Below, one piece after another: positions 1 through 6,047 of a stretch of 9,668 nucleotides of DNA. Position 1 is the stretch's first letter, and each line of letters starts with the position of its first letter. Origin of the DNA: Pseudomonadota bacterium (GTDB lineage Bacteria > Desulfobacterota > Syntrophia > Syntrophales > JADFWA01); the NCBI GenBank assembly GCA_030596145.1, contig JAUVKS010000050.1, forward strand, positions 1-9,668, written 5' to 3'. The position numbers and the translations under genes were made by a program. The notes under the pieces were generated by a model that was not told where the DNA came from, ran no database searches, and saw only the letters and a list, made by a program, of their open reading frames with translations.

Positions 1-1
1 G

Positions 2-157
2 ATAATTAGTAAAGAGGATAAGATCAAACCGTATAGCGATAGTAAAATTGTAGATATTATGAGGACTCAGGGTATAAGCATAGCAAGAAGAACAGTGGCG
101 AAATATAGAGAAATGGTGGGTATCCTTCCATCCTCAAAGAGGAAAAAGTACTTTTAA
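2..157 (+). CDS. rpoN: RNA polymerase sigma-54 factor RpoN (3' end only)
   Basis: This is the last 51 codons of sigma-54, the sigma factor that recognises -24/-12 promoters and needs AAA+ enhancer-binding activators to open DNA. The gene enters from the left edge, and the reading frame starts at base 2. The visible piece carries the diagnostic RpoN box, ARRTVAKYRE, encoded at 83-112. This is the helix that contacts the -24 element, and it is the family's best signature. The segment before it (KIKPYSDSKIVDIM) matches the conserved 'PxSDxxI' part of the DNA-binding domain. The protein ends normally, about 14 residues after the box. Downstream hpf, ptsN and rapZ fit the usual rpoN cluster. The N-terminal activator-interaction and core-binding regions lie outside the window. 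Confidence 0.96.
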   Translation: MISKEDKIKPYSDSKIVDIMRTQGISIARRTVAKYREMVGILPSSKRKKYF

Positions 158-167
158 CGGATTTGTG

Positions 168-209
168 AAAAGTCTCATTTTTATAAACAGAAAAACTGTT
201 TGACTTTTT
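168..209 (+). terminator. Weak A/T-rich hairpin after rpoN, possible terminator
   Basis: Eleven bases after the rpoN stop there is a nested inverted repeat. The outer arms are AAAAGTC (168-174) and GACTTTT (202-208). The inner arms are AAACAG (185-190) and CTGTTT (196-201) around an AAAAA loop, and a run of T lies at 205-209. The stem has few G/C pairs and the left side has a 10-base bulge, so this may be a weak terminator, a processing site or a decayed repeat. The outer arms resemble the 'AAAAAGTC' core of the larger element that follows. Confidence 0.3.
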
Positions 210-263
210 GATTCGACTTAAATATAAAACTAAATTCTTTTAATTTTAACTTTTTGATAGCAG

Positions 264-403
264 AATATTGATGCAATCGTAAAAAGTCTGTCATTCCCGC
301 GTAGACGGGAACCCATAAACGGCTAAATGTTTGAAAAGACTGGATTCCTGTTCCCCGATCGGGGTATGTGTATATTTCGACTTTTTACGATTGCATCAAT
401 ATT
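264..403. repeat. MITE-like element with perfect 25-bp inverted ends
   Basis: The two ends, 264-288 and 379-403, are perfect reverse complements over 25 bases, with the core TGATGCAATCGTAAAAAGTC. Between them lie a second small palindrome, TTCCCG-6 nt-CGGGAA (294-311), and a palindrome CCCCGATCGGGG (353-364). The interior begins with the 'GTCATTCCCGCG' phrase and contains 'CTGGATTCC', which I recall from short dispersed repeats of Desulfobacterota genomes. No open reading frame of note lies inside. No target-site duplication is evident at the ends (flanks CAG and AGG). It fills half of the rpoN-hpf gap, so it could act as an RNA hairpin uncoupling hpf from rpoN. The inverted repeat is directly visible; its membership in a mobile family is inferred. 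Confidence 0.8.
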
Positions 404-438
404 AGGGAAACTTAATTTATTAAGAGGAGGAATCGCTT

Positions 439-981
439 ATGCAGATTTCTGTAACCGTCAAGAATACAGAAGGGGATGTTGGGCTCAAGGATTATGTGAA
501 AGAAAGATTGGAAAAGCTGAAAAAATATATAGATAGTGCGGTAGATGCCCGTGTTGTTCTCTCTGTAGAAAAATTCAGAAATGTGGCTGAGGTAAATTTA
601 CTGGCCAAAGGAATAAGTATAAAGGGTAAGGAAGAAGCTAAGGACATGTACCTTGCTATCGACAACGTTATAGAAAAAATTGAGCGTCAGATAAAAAAAC
701 ATAAGGGGAAAGTAAGAGATCACAAGGCAGCTAATGTCTCAAAAAATGAGGATATCGGCTTGACCGAGTTGCCAATCGATGATTATGAAGATTTGGAACA
801 CTCTAAGATAGTGGAAACAAGGAAAATTACACTGAAACCAATGTCTCTTGAAGATGCCGTTATGGAAATCGAAACCTCTAAGAATAGATTTGTCATGTAT
901 AGGGATTCATTTTCTGAAAAGGTTACTGTTATCTATCAGCGCGAAGATGGGGATTATGCTCTGATAGAGGCGAATAGTTGA
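439..981 (+). CDS. hpf: Ribosome hibernation promoting factor, long form (HPF/YfiA family)
   Basis: The product binds the 30S decoding region in stationary phase or starvation and silences ribosomes; the long form also pairs ribosomes into 100S dimers. The 180-residue protein has both expected parts. An N-terminal S30AE beta-alpha domain spans about residues 1-95, starting MQISVTVKN and ending in a basic helix (IERQIKKHKGKVRDHK). A flexible acidic linker covers about 96-122. The C-terminal dimerisation domain is at about 124-178 (RKITLKPMSLEDAVMEIE, then NRFVMYRD and VIYQREDGDYALIE). The length is typical of long HPF and clearly exceeds the short enterobacterial form. A strong Shine-Dalgarno sequence, AGAGGAGG (423-430), supports the ATG at 439. 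Position after rpoN and 18 bases before ptsN is the standard arrangement. An inverted-repeat element sits just upstream. Confidence 0.95.
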   Translation: MQISVTVKNTEGDVGLKDYVKERLEKLKKYIDSAVDARVVLSVEKFRNVAEVNLLAKGISIKGKEEAKDMYLAIDNVIEKIERQIKKHKGKVRDHKAANVSKNEDIGLTELPIDDYEDLEHSKIVETRKITLKPMSLEDAVMEIETSKNRFVMYRDSFSEKVTVIYQREDGDYALIEANS

Positions 982-999
982 AGTTAGGGGTAAGTTACC

Positions 1000-1461
1000 A
1001 TGAACATTGTTGATATGCTCAAAAAAGAATTTGTAATTGAGGAATTAAAATCAAAAACAAGGCGGGAAGTTCTTACCGAATTGTCAAAGGTATTTCTACA
1101 TGGCAATGTTGAAGTTGATTACGATGTGATGGTTGAAGTATTGCTCGAAAGAGAAAAACTGGGGAGTACCGGCATAGGTGATGCAATCGCAATACCTCAT
1201 GGAAAACTTGCCGGTCTCGAAAACCTTATAGTCTCTTTTGGAAGAAGTACAGATGGAATAGAATTCGACTCGATGGACGGTAAACCTGTTCATATTTTCT
1301 TTTTATTGATGGCACCGGAAAACTCAGCCGGCCAACACCTGAAAACGCTGGCAAAAATATCGCGCATGCTTAAAGACAGTTCCTTTAGAATAAATCTTAT
1401 GAAGGCAGAATCAGCAGAGGATTTATACAGGATAATAGCAGAAAAGGATAAAGTGTGTTAA
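1000..1461 (+). CDS. ptsN: PTS IIA-like nitrogen regulatory protein (EIIA-Ntr)
   Basis: This is the cytoplasmic end-point phosphocarrier of the nitrogen phosphotransferase chain (PtsP/PtsI to NPr/HPr to PtsN). It regulates rather than transports, for example potassium and nitrogen responses in proteobacteria. The 153 residues form a single PTS EIIA type-2 domain of the usual size. The active-site region GIGDAIAIPHGK contains the phosphorylatable histidine, His67. The conserved 'REKLGSTGIG' stretch precedes it and 'FFLLMAPENSAGQHLKTLAKI' follows, as expected. The start ATG has AGGGG (986-990) about nine bases upstream. No membrane IIB/IIC domains are fused or adjacent, which supports a regulatory role. 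The gene sits 18 bases after hpf and is probably co-transcribed with it. The next gene, rapZ, is 204 bases away, with a repeat in between. Confidence 0.95.
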   Translation: MNIVDMLKKEFVIEELKSKTRREVLTELSKVFLHGNVEVDYDVMVEVLLEREKLGSTGIGDAIAIPHGKLAGLENLIVSFGRSTDGIEFDSMDGKPVHIFFLLMAPENSAGQHLKTLAKISRMLKDSSFRINLMKAESAEDLYRIIAEKDKVC

Positions 1462-1510
1462 GAGCTGCTGACGAAAAGAAGATTTGTCCCACCTATTAAG
1501 CAACTCTTCA

Positions 1511-1572
1511 CCACAAAGGCACGAAGTCACTAAGATTATAATATTCCTCTTTGTGCCTTGGTGACTTAGTGG
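1511..1572. repeat. Imperfect inverted repeat of the 'CACAAAGGCACGAAG' type
   Basis: The left arm (1511-1534) and right arm (1549-1572) pair at 19 of 24 positions across a 14-base A/T-rich spacer. The mismatches are spaced regularly because each arm is itself built of a short pseudo-repeat (CTTTGTGCCTTGGTGACTTAGTGG reads as GTG/CTT units). This 'accacaaaggcacgaag' phrase is a dispersed intergenic repeat that I recall from several bacterial phyla; its function is unknown to me. It occupies the ptsN-rapZ gap, where hprK would sit in related clusters. It has no coding potential and is not followed by a T-run, so it is not an obvious terminator. Confidence 0.65.
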
Positions 1573-1665
1573 CTAAATATCCAGGAAGTAAATATTCAGT
1601 ATTCAAATAACAAAAATATGTAAACCTTTCAATGAACCGCTCTCCTTGCTGCAGGAGAAAAATCC

Positions 1666-2532
1666 ATGAAGAACTTGCGTGTCTTAATAATAACAGGTCT
1701 TTCTGGTTCAGGCAAGAGCACAGTACTCCGGTCGCTGGAAGATATCGGGTTCTTCTGCGTGGATAATTTACCCGTTGTTCTCCTTCCCAAATTTCTGGAA
1801 ATACAAACCGGTTCTTCGAGTGAGGTATCCAAGATAGCACTGGTTATGGATCTTAGAGAAAAATTTTTTCTGGAAAAATATACAGAAATATTCTCCCAAC
1901 TGAAAGAGAAGGGATACGTAATTGATATATTATTTCTTGATGCAAAGGACGATGCGCTTTTACGCAGATTCAGCGAAACGAGAAGAGTGCATCCGCTCTC
2001 TGAAAAGGGAACCATCATGGATGGTATAAACCTGGAAAGAGAAAAACTGTCTGCATTAAAAGAGATGGCAGATAAGATTATTGATACTTCATCTTATAAT
2101 GTTCATGAGTTGAAGGACGTTATCCAAAAATATTACCTTTCTCCCTCCACCATCAAAAGGCTCGTAATAAATTTAACTTCATTCGGATATCGCTACGGAT
2201 TACCTCCAGAAGCGGATATTGTTTTAGACGTCAGATTTCTCCCCAACCCATATTTTGTGGAAGACTTGAAGGATTTAGATGGTAACAACAGTAAAATTAA
2301 GGACTATGTCCTGGGATGGAAAGAAAGCAAGACATTTCTTCAACAATTATTTAAATTAATGGAGTATCTGATGCCCCTTTATGAAAAGGAGGGGAAGATG
2401 AACATCAATATAGCCCTTGGATGCACTGGTGGGAAACATCGGTCTGTTGTGATGTTGAATCAGTTGGGGGAACATTATTCAGGCAAGGATTATCCGATAA
2501 ACATAAAACACAGGGACATTGAAAGAAGTTGA
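1666..2532 (+). CDS. rapZ: RapZ/YvcJ-type P-loop nucleotide-binding protein
   Basis: This is a cytosolic GTP/ATP-binding protein. In E. coli RapZ is the adaptor that delivers the sRNA GlmZ to RNase E and so controls glucosamine-6-phosphate synthesis; in Bacillus YvcJ the role differs, so the exact target here is not known. Over 288 residues (normal length) the N-terminal kinase-like domain shows a Walker A motif GLSGSGKST (11-19), the family motif CVDNLP (31-36) and MDLR (61-64). The C-terminal domain, which binds RNA and sugar-phosphate in E. coli, shows SFGYRYGLP (172-180), DVRFLPNP (188-195) and GCTGGKHRSV (252-261). The ATG at 1666 has AGGAG (1653-1657) eight bases upstream. The gene belongs to the rpoN-hpf-ptsN cluster but is set off by a 204-base gap with a repeat, and it converges on the next gene with only 23 bases between stops. 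Confidence 0.95.
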   Translation: MKNLRVLIITGLSGSGKSTVLRSLEDIGFFCVDNLPVVLLPKFLEIQTGSSSEVSKIALVMDLREKFFLEKYTEIFSQLKEKGYVIDILFLDAKDDALLRRFSETRRVHPLSEKGTIMDGINLEREKLSALKEMADKIIDTSSYNVHELKDVIQKYYLSPSTIKRLVINLTSFGYRYGLPPEADIVLDVRFLPNPYFVEDLKDLDGNNSKIKDYVLGWKESKTFLQQLFKLMEYLMPLYEKEGKMNINIALGCTGGKHRSVVMLNQLGEHYSGKDYPINIKHRDIERS

Positions 2533-2555
2533 GTTGGTTAGTTGGTTTCTTTGGT

Positions 2556-3923
2556 TTAGCGGCTTGAAGCTACTGCCGCCAATTTACTTTCCACATTATC
2601 CTTTATCCAGTGAGGGTCCCACCATTCCTGAGGATTAACAAATTTGCCTCCAACCAGTATACTGAAGTGCAGATGATCTCCACCGGCGAGACCTGACGTG
2701 TCAGTATGCCCTATCAGTTCACCTTTTGTCACTGTCTGTCCTTCCTTGACCTTTATCATTCCCAGATGGGCATATAAACTGAACAAGCCAAAACCGTGAT
2801 CTATTATTATGGTATCGCCGTAAATTCCAAGGTAACCGGTAAAGACCACTACACCGCTATTCGATGCTTCAACTGGGGAATGCCTTGTGGAGGCAAGGTC
2901 TATTCCCATGTGGATGCTTTTACTTACTGTCTTGCCTTTATAGCAATAGTCTCTTCTATCTCCGAATTGGGCTGTTGTGGCGGCCTTTTTCATTCTGAGG
3001 AAGTGTCCTTGCCACAGTTGTTTTTGCACCGATTTTTCACAGATCGATTGAATCGTCATAAAGTTATCCTGTCGTGTTTGCGCATTTATGTATTGAAAAG
3101 TTTCCAGCGGCGTCGCTGCTCGTAAATTATTGTCCATCTGTTGAAACTCCGGCATCTTTTGTTCCAAAAAGCTGTCAGTCAAATTTATGATATCTGTACG
3201 AAACTTTTTGTTCCTTATATAACGTGGCAGAATTTTTAACGACTCATTCCCTGCCTTGTCTCTGGCCACAACTCCTATACTGACACTTCCCCTTTTTGCA
3301 TCAAGGGGAAGCGCCAAGTAGGCTATATAACAAGATTTGTCTGCAAGTTTGATCGGATATCCCGGGAAAAAATCATCACCAACATTAACACCACTTCTGA
3401 CAACCTCTTCAGATACATTATAGATGGCAATGCATGACCCGCCAGGATTGATATTATGAGCAGAGCTCAGCAGATATATATGGGGTGGAATAGTGTCAAT
3501 AATTACCCTGATATTAAGGGTGGTGTTATTTTTTCGAAGGGAATAGTCAACTGCCGATATGTTGATCCTGGCCTCTCCGTCGTGCAACTTCATGCTTTTG
3601 GGATTTACTTCGATGCGAAAAGTTTTTTCTTTTATTCCTCTTGTGGGATAATCCTTAGAATAAAGAGTGTGTTCTTTTTCATTCTGGGAAATTGTAACCA
3701 GAATTTTTCTGAGCCCTCTCTTTTTGTCAGTAGCGGTAATATCAATAATTTTTTCTCGGCCGATTGTATCAACTGTTTCACTTAATTTCAGAACAGGCTT
3801 TTCACCCTCGTAATAAGTGCTGAAAAACCACAAGCATCCACCGAATAAAAGTATTCCAAGCAGAATAACCAGGTATTGCTTTGATTTGCTTATTGATTGT
3901 TTTTTCTTATGGTCTGTTTCCAC
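2556..3923 (-). CDS. Membrane-anchored M23 family (LytM-type) metallopeptidase
   Basis: This is a predicted periplasmic zinc endopeptidase that cleaves peptide cross-bridges of peptidoglycan. The 455-residue protein starts with a short basic cytoplasmic tail (1-16) and one membrane helix (about 17-36). The segment from about 40 to 235 looks beta-rich and ends with VVARDKAGNES, typical of Ig-like/cadherin-like folds. A mixed linker follows (about 240-325). The C-terminal catalytic domain keeps all zinc and catalytic residues: His338 and Asp342 (HMGID), His386 (YAHLG) and His417/His419 (HLH). It is therefore probably an active enzyme and not a degenerate EnvC/NlpD-type activator. Start choice: the GTG at 3921-3923 has AAGGAG (complement of 3929-3934) at good spacing. 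The FGGC at residues 27-30 is not a convincing lipobox because hydrophobic residues continue after it. It is transcribed opposite to its neighbours, convergent with rapZ and divergent from the LysE-like gene. Confidence 0.93.
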   Translation of the reverse strand: METDHKKKQSISKSKQYLVILLGILLFGGCLWFFSTYYEGEKPVLKLSETVDTIGREKIIDITATDKKRGLRKILVTISQNEKEHTLYSKDYPTRGIKEKTFRIEVNPKSMKLHDGEARINISAVDYSLRKNNTTLNIRVIIDTIPPHIYLLSSAHNINPGGSCIAIYNVSEEVVRSGVNVGDDFFPGYPIKLADKSCYIAYLALPLDAKRGSVSIGVVARDKAGNESLKILPRYIRNKKFRTDIINLTDSFLEQKMPEFQQMDNNLRAATPLETFQYINAQTRQDNFMTIQSICEKSVQKQLWQGHFLRMKKAATTAQFGDRRDYCYKGKTVSKSIHMGIDLASTRHSPVEASNSGVVVFTGYLGIYGDTIIIDHGFGLFSLYAHLGMIKVKEGQTVTKGELIGHTDTSGLAGGDHLHFSILVGGKFVNPQEWWDPHWIKDNVESKLAAVASSR

Positions 3924-3979
3924 GGTCTCTCCTTTGCTATTCCAATTTCTGACTACCGGATGCCTGAGTAGTTGTGCTT

Positions 3980-4008
3980 CATTTAATAATTATTCATATA
4001 TTTTGCAA
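3980..4008 (-). promoter_or_regulatory. Possible sigma-70 promoter for the M23 peptidase gene
   Basis: On the minus strand a TTGCAA (4003-4008) is followed after 17 bases by TAAATG (3980-3985), inside a strongly A/T-rich stretch about 60 bases ahead of the GTG start. The -10 match is poor, so this is only a candidate. Confidence 0.22.
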
Positions 4009-4047
4009 GCTTAATTGTTAGTTACCAAACAAAATCTTTTCATCTCT

Positions 4048-4078
4048 CCTCCCCGGGTGGGAGGGGTTGGGGGAGGGG
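4048..4078. repeat. C/G-rich palindromic repeat in divergent intergenic region
   Basis: CCTCCCC (4048-4054) can pair with either of two downstream purine blocks: GGGAGG (4059-4064) or the GGGGAGG within 4069-4078. The run stands out in an otherwise A/T-rich region. A similar block, ATCCCCCTCCC ... GGGAGGGGAT, occurs at 8991-9043, so both may belong to one dispersed repeat type. Between divergent genes it is not needed as a terminator for either. The rest of the 3924-4173 gap is A/T-rich with no gene that I can support. Confidence 0.45.
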
Positions 4079-4102
4079 AATATTTGAGATTTCCTTAACT
4101 TC

Positions 4103-4131
4103 TTGACCTTGTATATTAGAATTGTTATATC
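4103..4131 (+). promoter_or_regulatory. Probable sigma-70 promoter for the LysE-like/coaBC/udg block
   Basis: TTGACC (4103-4108) and TATATC (4126-4131) are separated by 17 bases, matching 5 of 6 and 4 of 6 consensus bases, and lie 43 bases upstream of the start codon at 4174. The surroundings are A/T-rich. It would drive the three-gene rightward unit that follows. Confidence 0.45.
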
Positions 4132-4173
4132 TATTTATAGAGGCATGGGGCAAAAGGCGAAAGGTTCGGGTGT

Positions 4174-4806
4174 ATGGAAAAACTAACAGCCATATTTATA
4201 TCTTCTTTTATCATTGCCATGTCGGGTGCAATGATGCCCGGACCGGTACTGACTGTGACAATCAGCGAGAGTGCGAAAAGAGGTTTTATGGCCGGTCCCA
4301 TGATAGTTCTTGGTCATGGTATCCTAGAAATATCGTTACTTGTGCTCCTTGTTTTGGGTTTTGCAGATTTGATCAATAATCCCAAGTTCTTAGGAATTGT
4401 CGGAATAGCGGGAGGTATTGTTCTACTCTGGATATCTTTTGGCATGTTGAAAGATATAAGGCAGCTCAGACTCGACCTTGCGCCCGGAAAAAGTGCCTGG
4501 GGGGGTCCTGTAATAGCAGGTATCCTGACCAGTTTGGCAAACCCATACTGGATAATATGGTGGGCAACGATTGGGCTTGGTTATGTTATAATTTCAATGA
4601 AATTGGGGTTGATCGGGCTGGCAGTTTTCTTCACAGGGCATATACTGGCAGACCTTGCGTGGTACAGCACCATATCGCTGCTTGTTTCACGGGGGAAGAA
4701 GCACATAAGCACTAAAATATATAGGGGAGTTATCGGTACCTGCGCAATTGTGCTTATCTTCTTCGGTATATATTTTGGGGTGTCGGGGATAAGGTGCTTT
4801 GTATAA
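4174..4806 (+). CDS. LysE/RhtB family amino-acid exporter-like membrane protein
   Basis: This is an integral inner-membrane protein of the LysE superfamily, whose characterised members export amino acids and related small molecules by proton exchange; the substrate here cannot be told from sequence. The 210 residues have about six hydrophobic segments, at roughly 5-30, 42-65, 71-93, 112-140, 143-170 and 185-205. Family marks are the MPGP motif (21-24) in the first helix, RGFMAGPMIVLGHGILE (36-52) and the NPYWIIWWATIG stretch (123-134). Length is normal. The ATG at 4174 has only a modest Shine-Dalgarno sequence (GAAAGG, 4159-4164). The stop is 15 bases before coaBC and a candidate promoter lies upstream, so it is probably the first gene of an operon with coaBC and the glycosylase. 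The co-occurrence does not by itself indicate a link to coenzyme A. Confidence 0.88.
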   Translation: MEKLTAIFISSFIIAMSGAMMPGPVLTVTISESAKRGFMAGPMIVLGHGILEISLLVLLVLGFADLINNPKFLGIVGIAGGIVLLWISFGMLKDIRQLRLDLAPGKSAWGGPVIAGILTSLANPYWIIWWATIGLGYVIISMKLGLIGLAVFFTGHILADLAWYSTISLLVSRGKKHISTKIYRGVIGTCAIVLIFFGIYFGVSGIRCFV

Positions 4807-4821
4807 TAGAGGAGATATAAG

Positions 4822-6021
4822 ATGTTAAAGGATAAAAAAATTGTCCTCGGAATAACCGGTGGTATTGCCGCTTACAAGTCAGCGGAGCTGACAAGAGAAT
4901 TTGTGAAAATGGGTGCTGATGTAAAGGTTATCATGACTGAAAATGCGACAAAGTTCATAACTCCCCTTACACTACAGACCCTTTCGGAAAATCCCGTTTA
5001 TACAGACATGTTTTTACTGACAGGAGAGGTAAAAATCGATCATATATCCCTCGCCGAGGAAGCGGATATACTAATTATAGCACCCGCAACTGCTAATATT
5101 ATCGGAAAGATTGCATCCGGCCTGGCGGATGACCTGCTTTCAACGACTGTTATGGCCACAAAGGCCCCGATTCTTATCTGTCCTGCCATGAATACGAATA
5201 TGTATACTAATGATATCGTGAGGGAAAATATAAATAAACTGACCTCAAAAAATTATTTCTTTGTTGAGCCGGGGCATGGTGAATTGGCCTGCGGGACAGA
5301 GGGACCCGGGAGGCTTCCCCCTCTGGAGGATATTGTAGAAGAAGTTGAATCGATTCTGACGGAAAAAGATTTAGCAGGTGAGAAGATATTGATTACAGCC
5401 GGTCCCACTCAGGAACCGCTTGACCCTGTAAGGTATATAACCAATTATTCTTCGGGAAAAATGGGCTATGCCTTGGCAATAATGGCAAGAAGAAGAGGGG
5501 CTGAGGTTACATTAATCAGTGGTCCTACATCACTACCGGAACCTTTCGGAGCAACATTCCTGCAGGTATCAAGTGCCATAGAAATGGGAGACGCGGTGAT
5601 GAACAATATGAACGATTCAACAATCATCATAAAAGCGGCTGCTGTGGCAGACTTTCGTCCTGCCATCCTCTCTAATAATAAAATAAAGAAGGGAAATGGC
5701 CTGTCCAATGTTAATCTTGAAAGAAATCCCGATATTATATCAGAGGTTGGACGGAAGAAGGGAGATCGTATCCTGGTTGGGTTTGCCGTGGAGACGGAGA
5801 ATCTAATTGAAAACGCCCGTAACAAGATGATTGAAAAAAATATGGATTTAATTGTGGCAAACGACGTAACCCAACATGGTGCAGGATTCCAGTCTGATAC
5901 AAACATAGTAAAGATCCTCGACAGAGAAGGGGGAATGGAGGAATTGCCCATTTTAGATAAAATAATGGTTGCGAACAGGATACTGGACAGGATTAAGGCA
6001 GTAAAAGTGCCTAAAGTTTAA
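4822..6021 (+). CDS. coaBC: Bifunctional phosphopantothenoylcysteine decarboxylase / phosphopantothenate-cysteine ligase
   Basis: This cytosolic enzyme makes 4'-phosphopantetheine in coenzyme A synthesis: CoaB joins 4'-phosphopantothenate to cysteine using CTP, and CoaC decarboxylates the product with FMN. The 399 residues carry both domains. CoaC (about 1-180) shows GITGGIAAYKS (10-20), catalytic His74 (DHISL), the PAMNTNMY motif (121-128, Asn124) and the substrate clamp GELACGTEGPGRL with Cys157. CoaB (about 186-390) shows ITAGPTQEPLDPVRYITN (191-208), SSGKMG, AAAVADFRP (272-280) and the lysine-rich KIKK (287-290). AGAGGAGAT (4808-4816) supports the ATG. The last six residues, VKVPKV, together with the stop codon are encoded by a 'CTAAAGTG'-type repeat, so the C-terminal tail appears to be repeat-derived and is probably dispensable. 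Confidence 0.97.
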   Translation: MLKDKKIVLGITGGIAAYKSAELTREFVKMGADVKVIMTENATKFITPLTLQTLSENPVYTDMFLLTGEVKIDHISLAEEADILIIAPATANIIGKIASGLADDLLSTTVMATKAPILICPAMNTNMYTNDIVRENINKLTSKNYFFVEPGHGELACGTEGPGRLPPLEDIVEEVESILTEKDLAGEKILITAGPTQEPLDPVRYITNYSSGKMGYALAIMARRRGAEVTLISGPTSLPEPFGATFLQVSSAIEMGDAVMNNMNDSTIIIKAAAVADFRPAILSNNKIKKGNGLSNVNLERNPDIISEVGRKKGDRILVGFAVETENLIENARNKMIEKNMDLIVANDVTQHGAGFQSDTNIVKILDREGGMEELPILDKIMVANRILDRIKAVKVPKV

Positions 6022-6047
6022 AGTGAGCTAAAGTGCCTAAAGTTAAA
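6004..6047 (+). repeat. 'CTAAAGTG' repeat array spanning the coaBC stop and udg start
   Basis: Four or five degenerate units of the pattern TAAAGTG plus one to three bases lie here head to tail. A 37-base version of the same array lies at 6746-6782. The two copies differ only by a 7-base insertion (TTAAAGT) here and two substitutions. The array includes the last codons and stop of coaBC (stop 6019-6021) and the GTG at 6033 that opens the glycosylase frame. Confidence 0.8.

Noticed and set aside
158..438. A sigma-54 (-24/-12) promoter for hpf downstream of rpoN
   Set aside because: I looked for GG-10 nt-GC with the TGGCAC/TTGCA context in the gap and found no acceptable match. TTGCAT at 391 lacks the GG element at the right distance.
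327..536. A 69-codon open frame starting inside the 264-403 element and overlapping hpf
   Set aside because: It runs in another frame over the hpf start, has no ribosome binding site, and its N-terminal half is encoded by the inverted-repeat element.
3834..3845. A lipoprotein cleavage site (FGGC) in the M23 peptidase
   Set aside because: The residue at -3 is Phe, and the hydrophobic stretch continues past the Cys with LWFF, so it reads as a plain membrane anchor.
5466..5951. A 161-codon open frame on the minus strand opposite coaBC
   Set aside because: It is fully antisense to the well-conserved CoaB domain, has low-complexity Ser/Ile/Pro content, and matches no family that I recognise.
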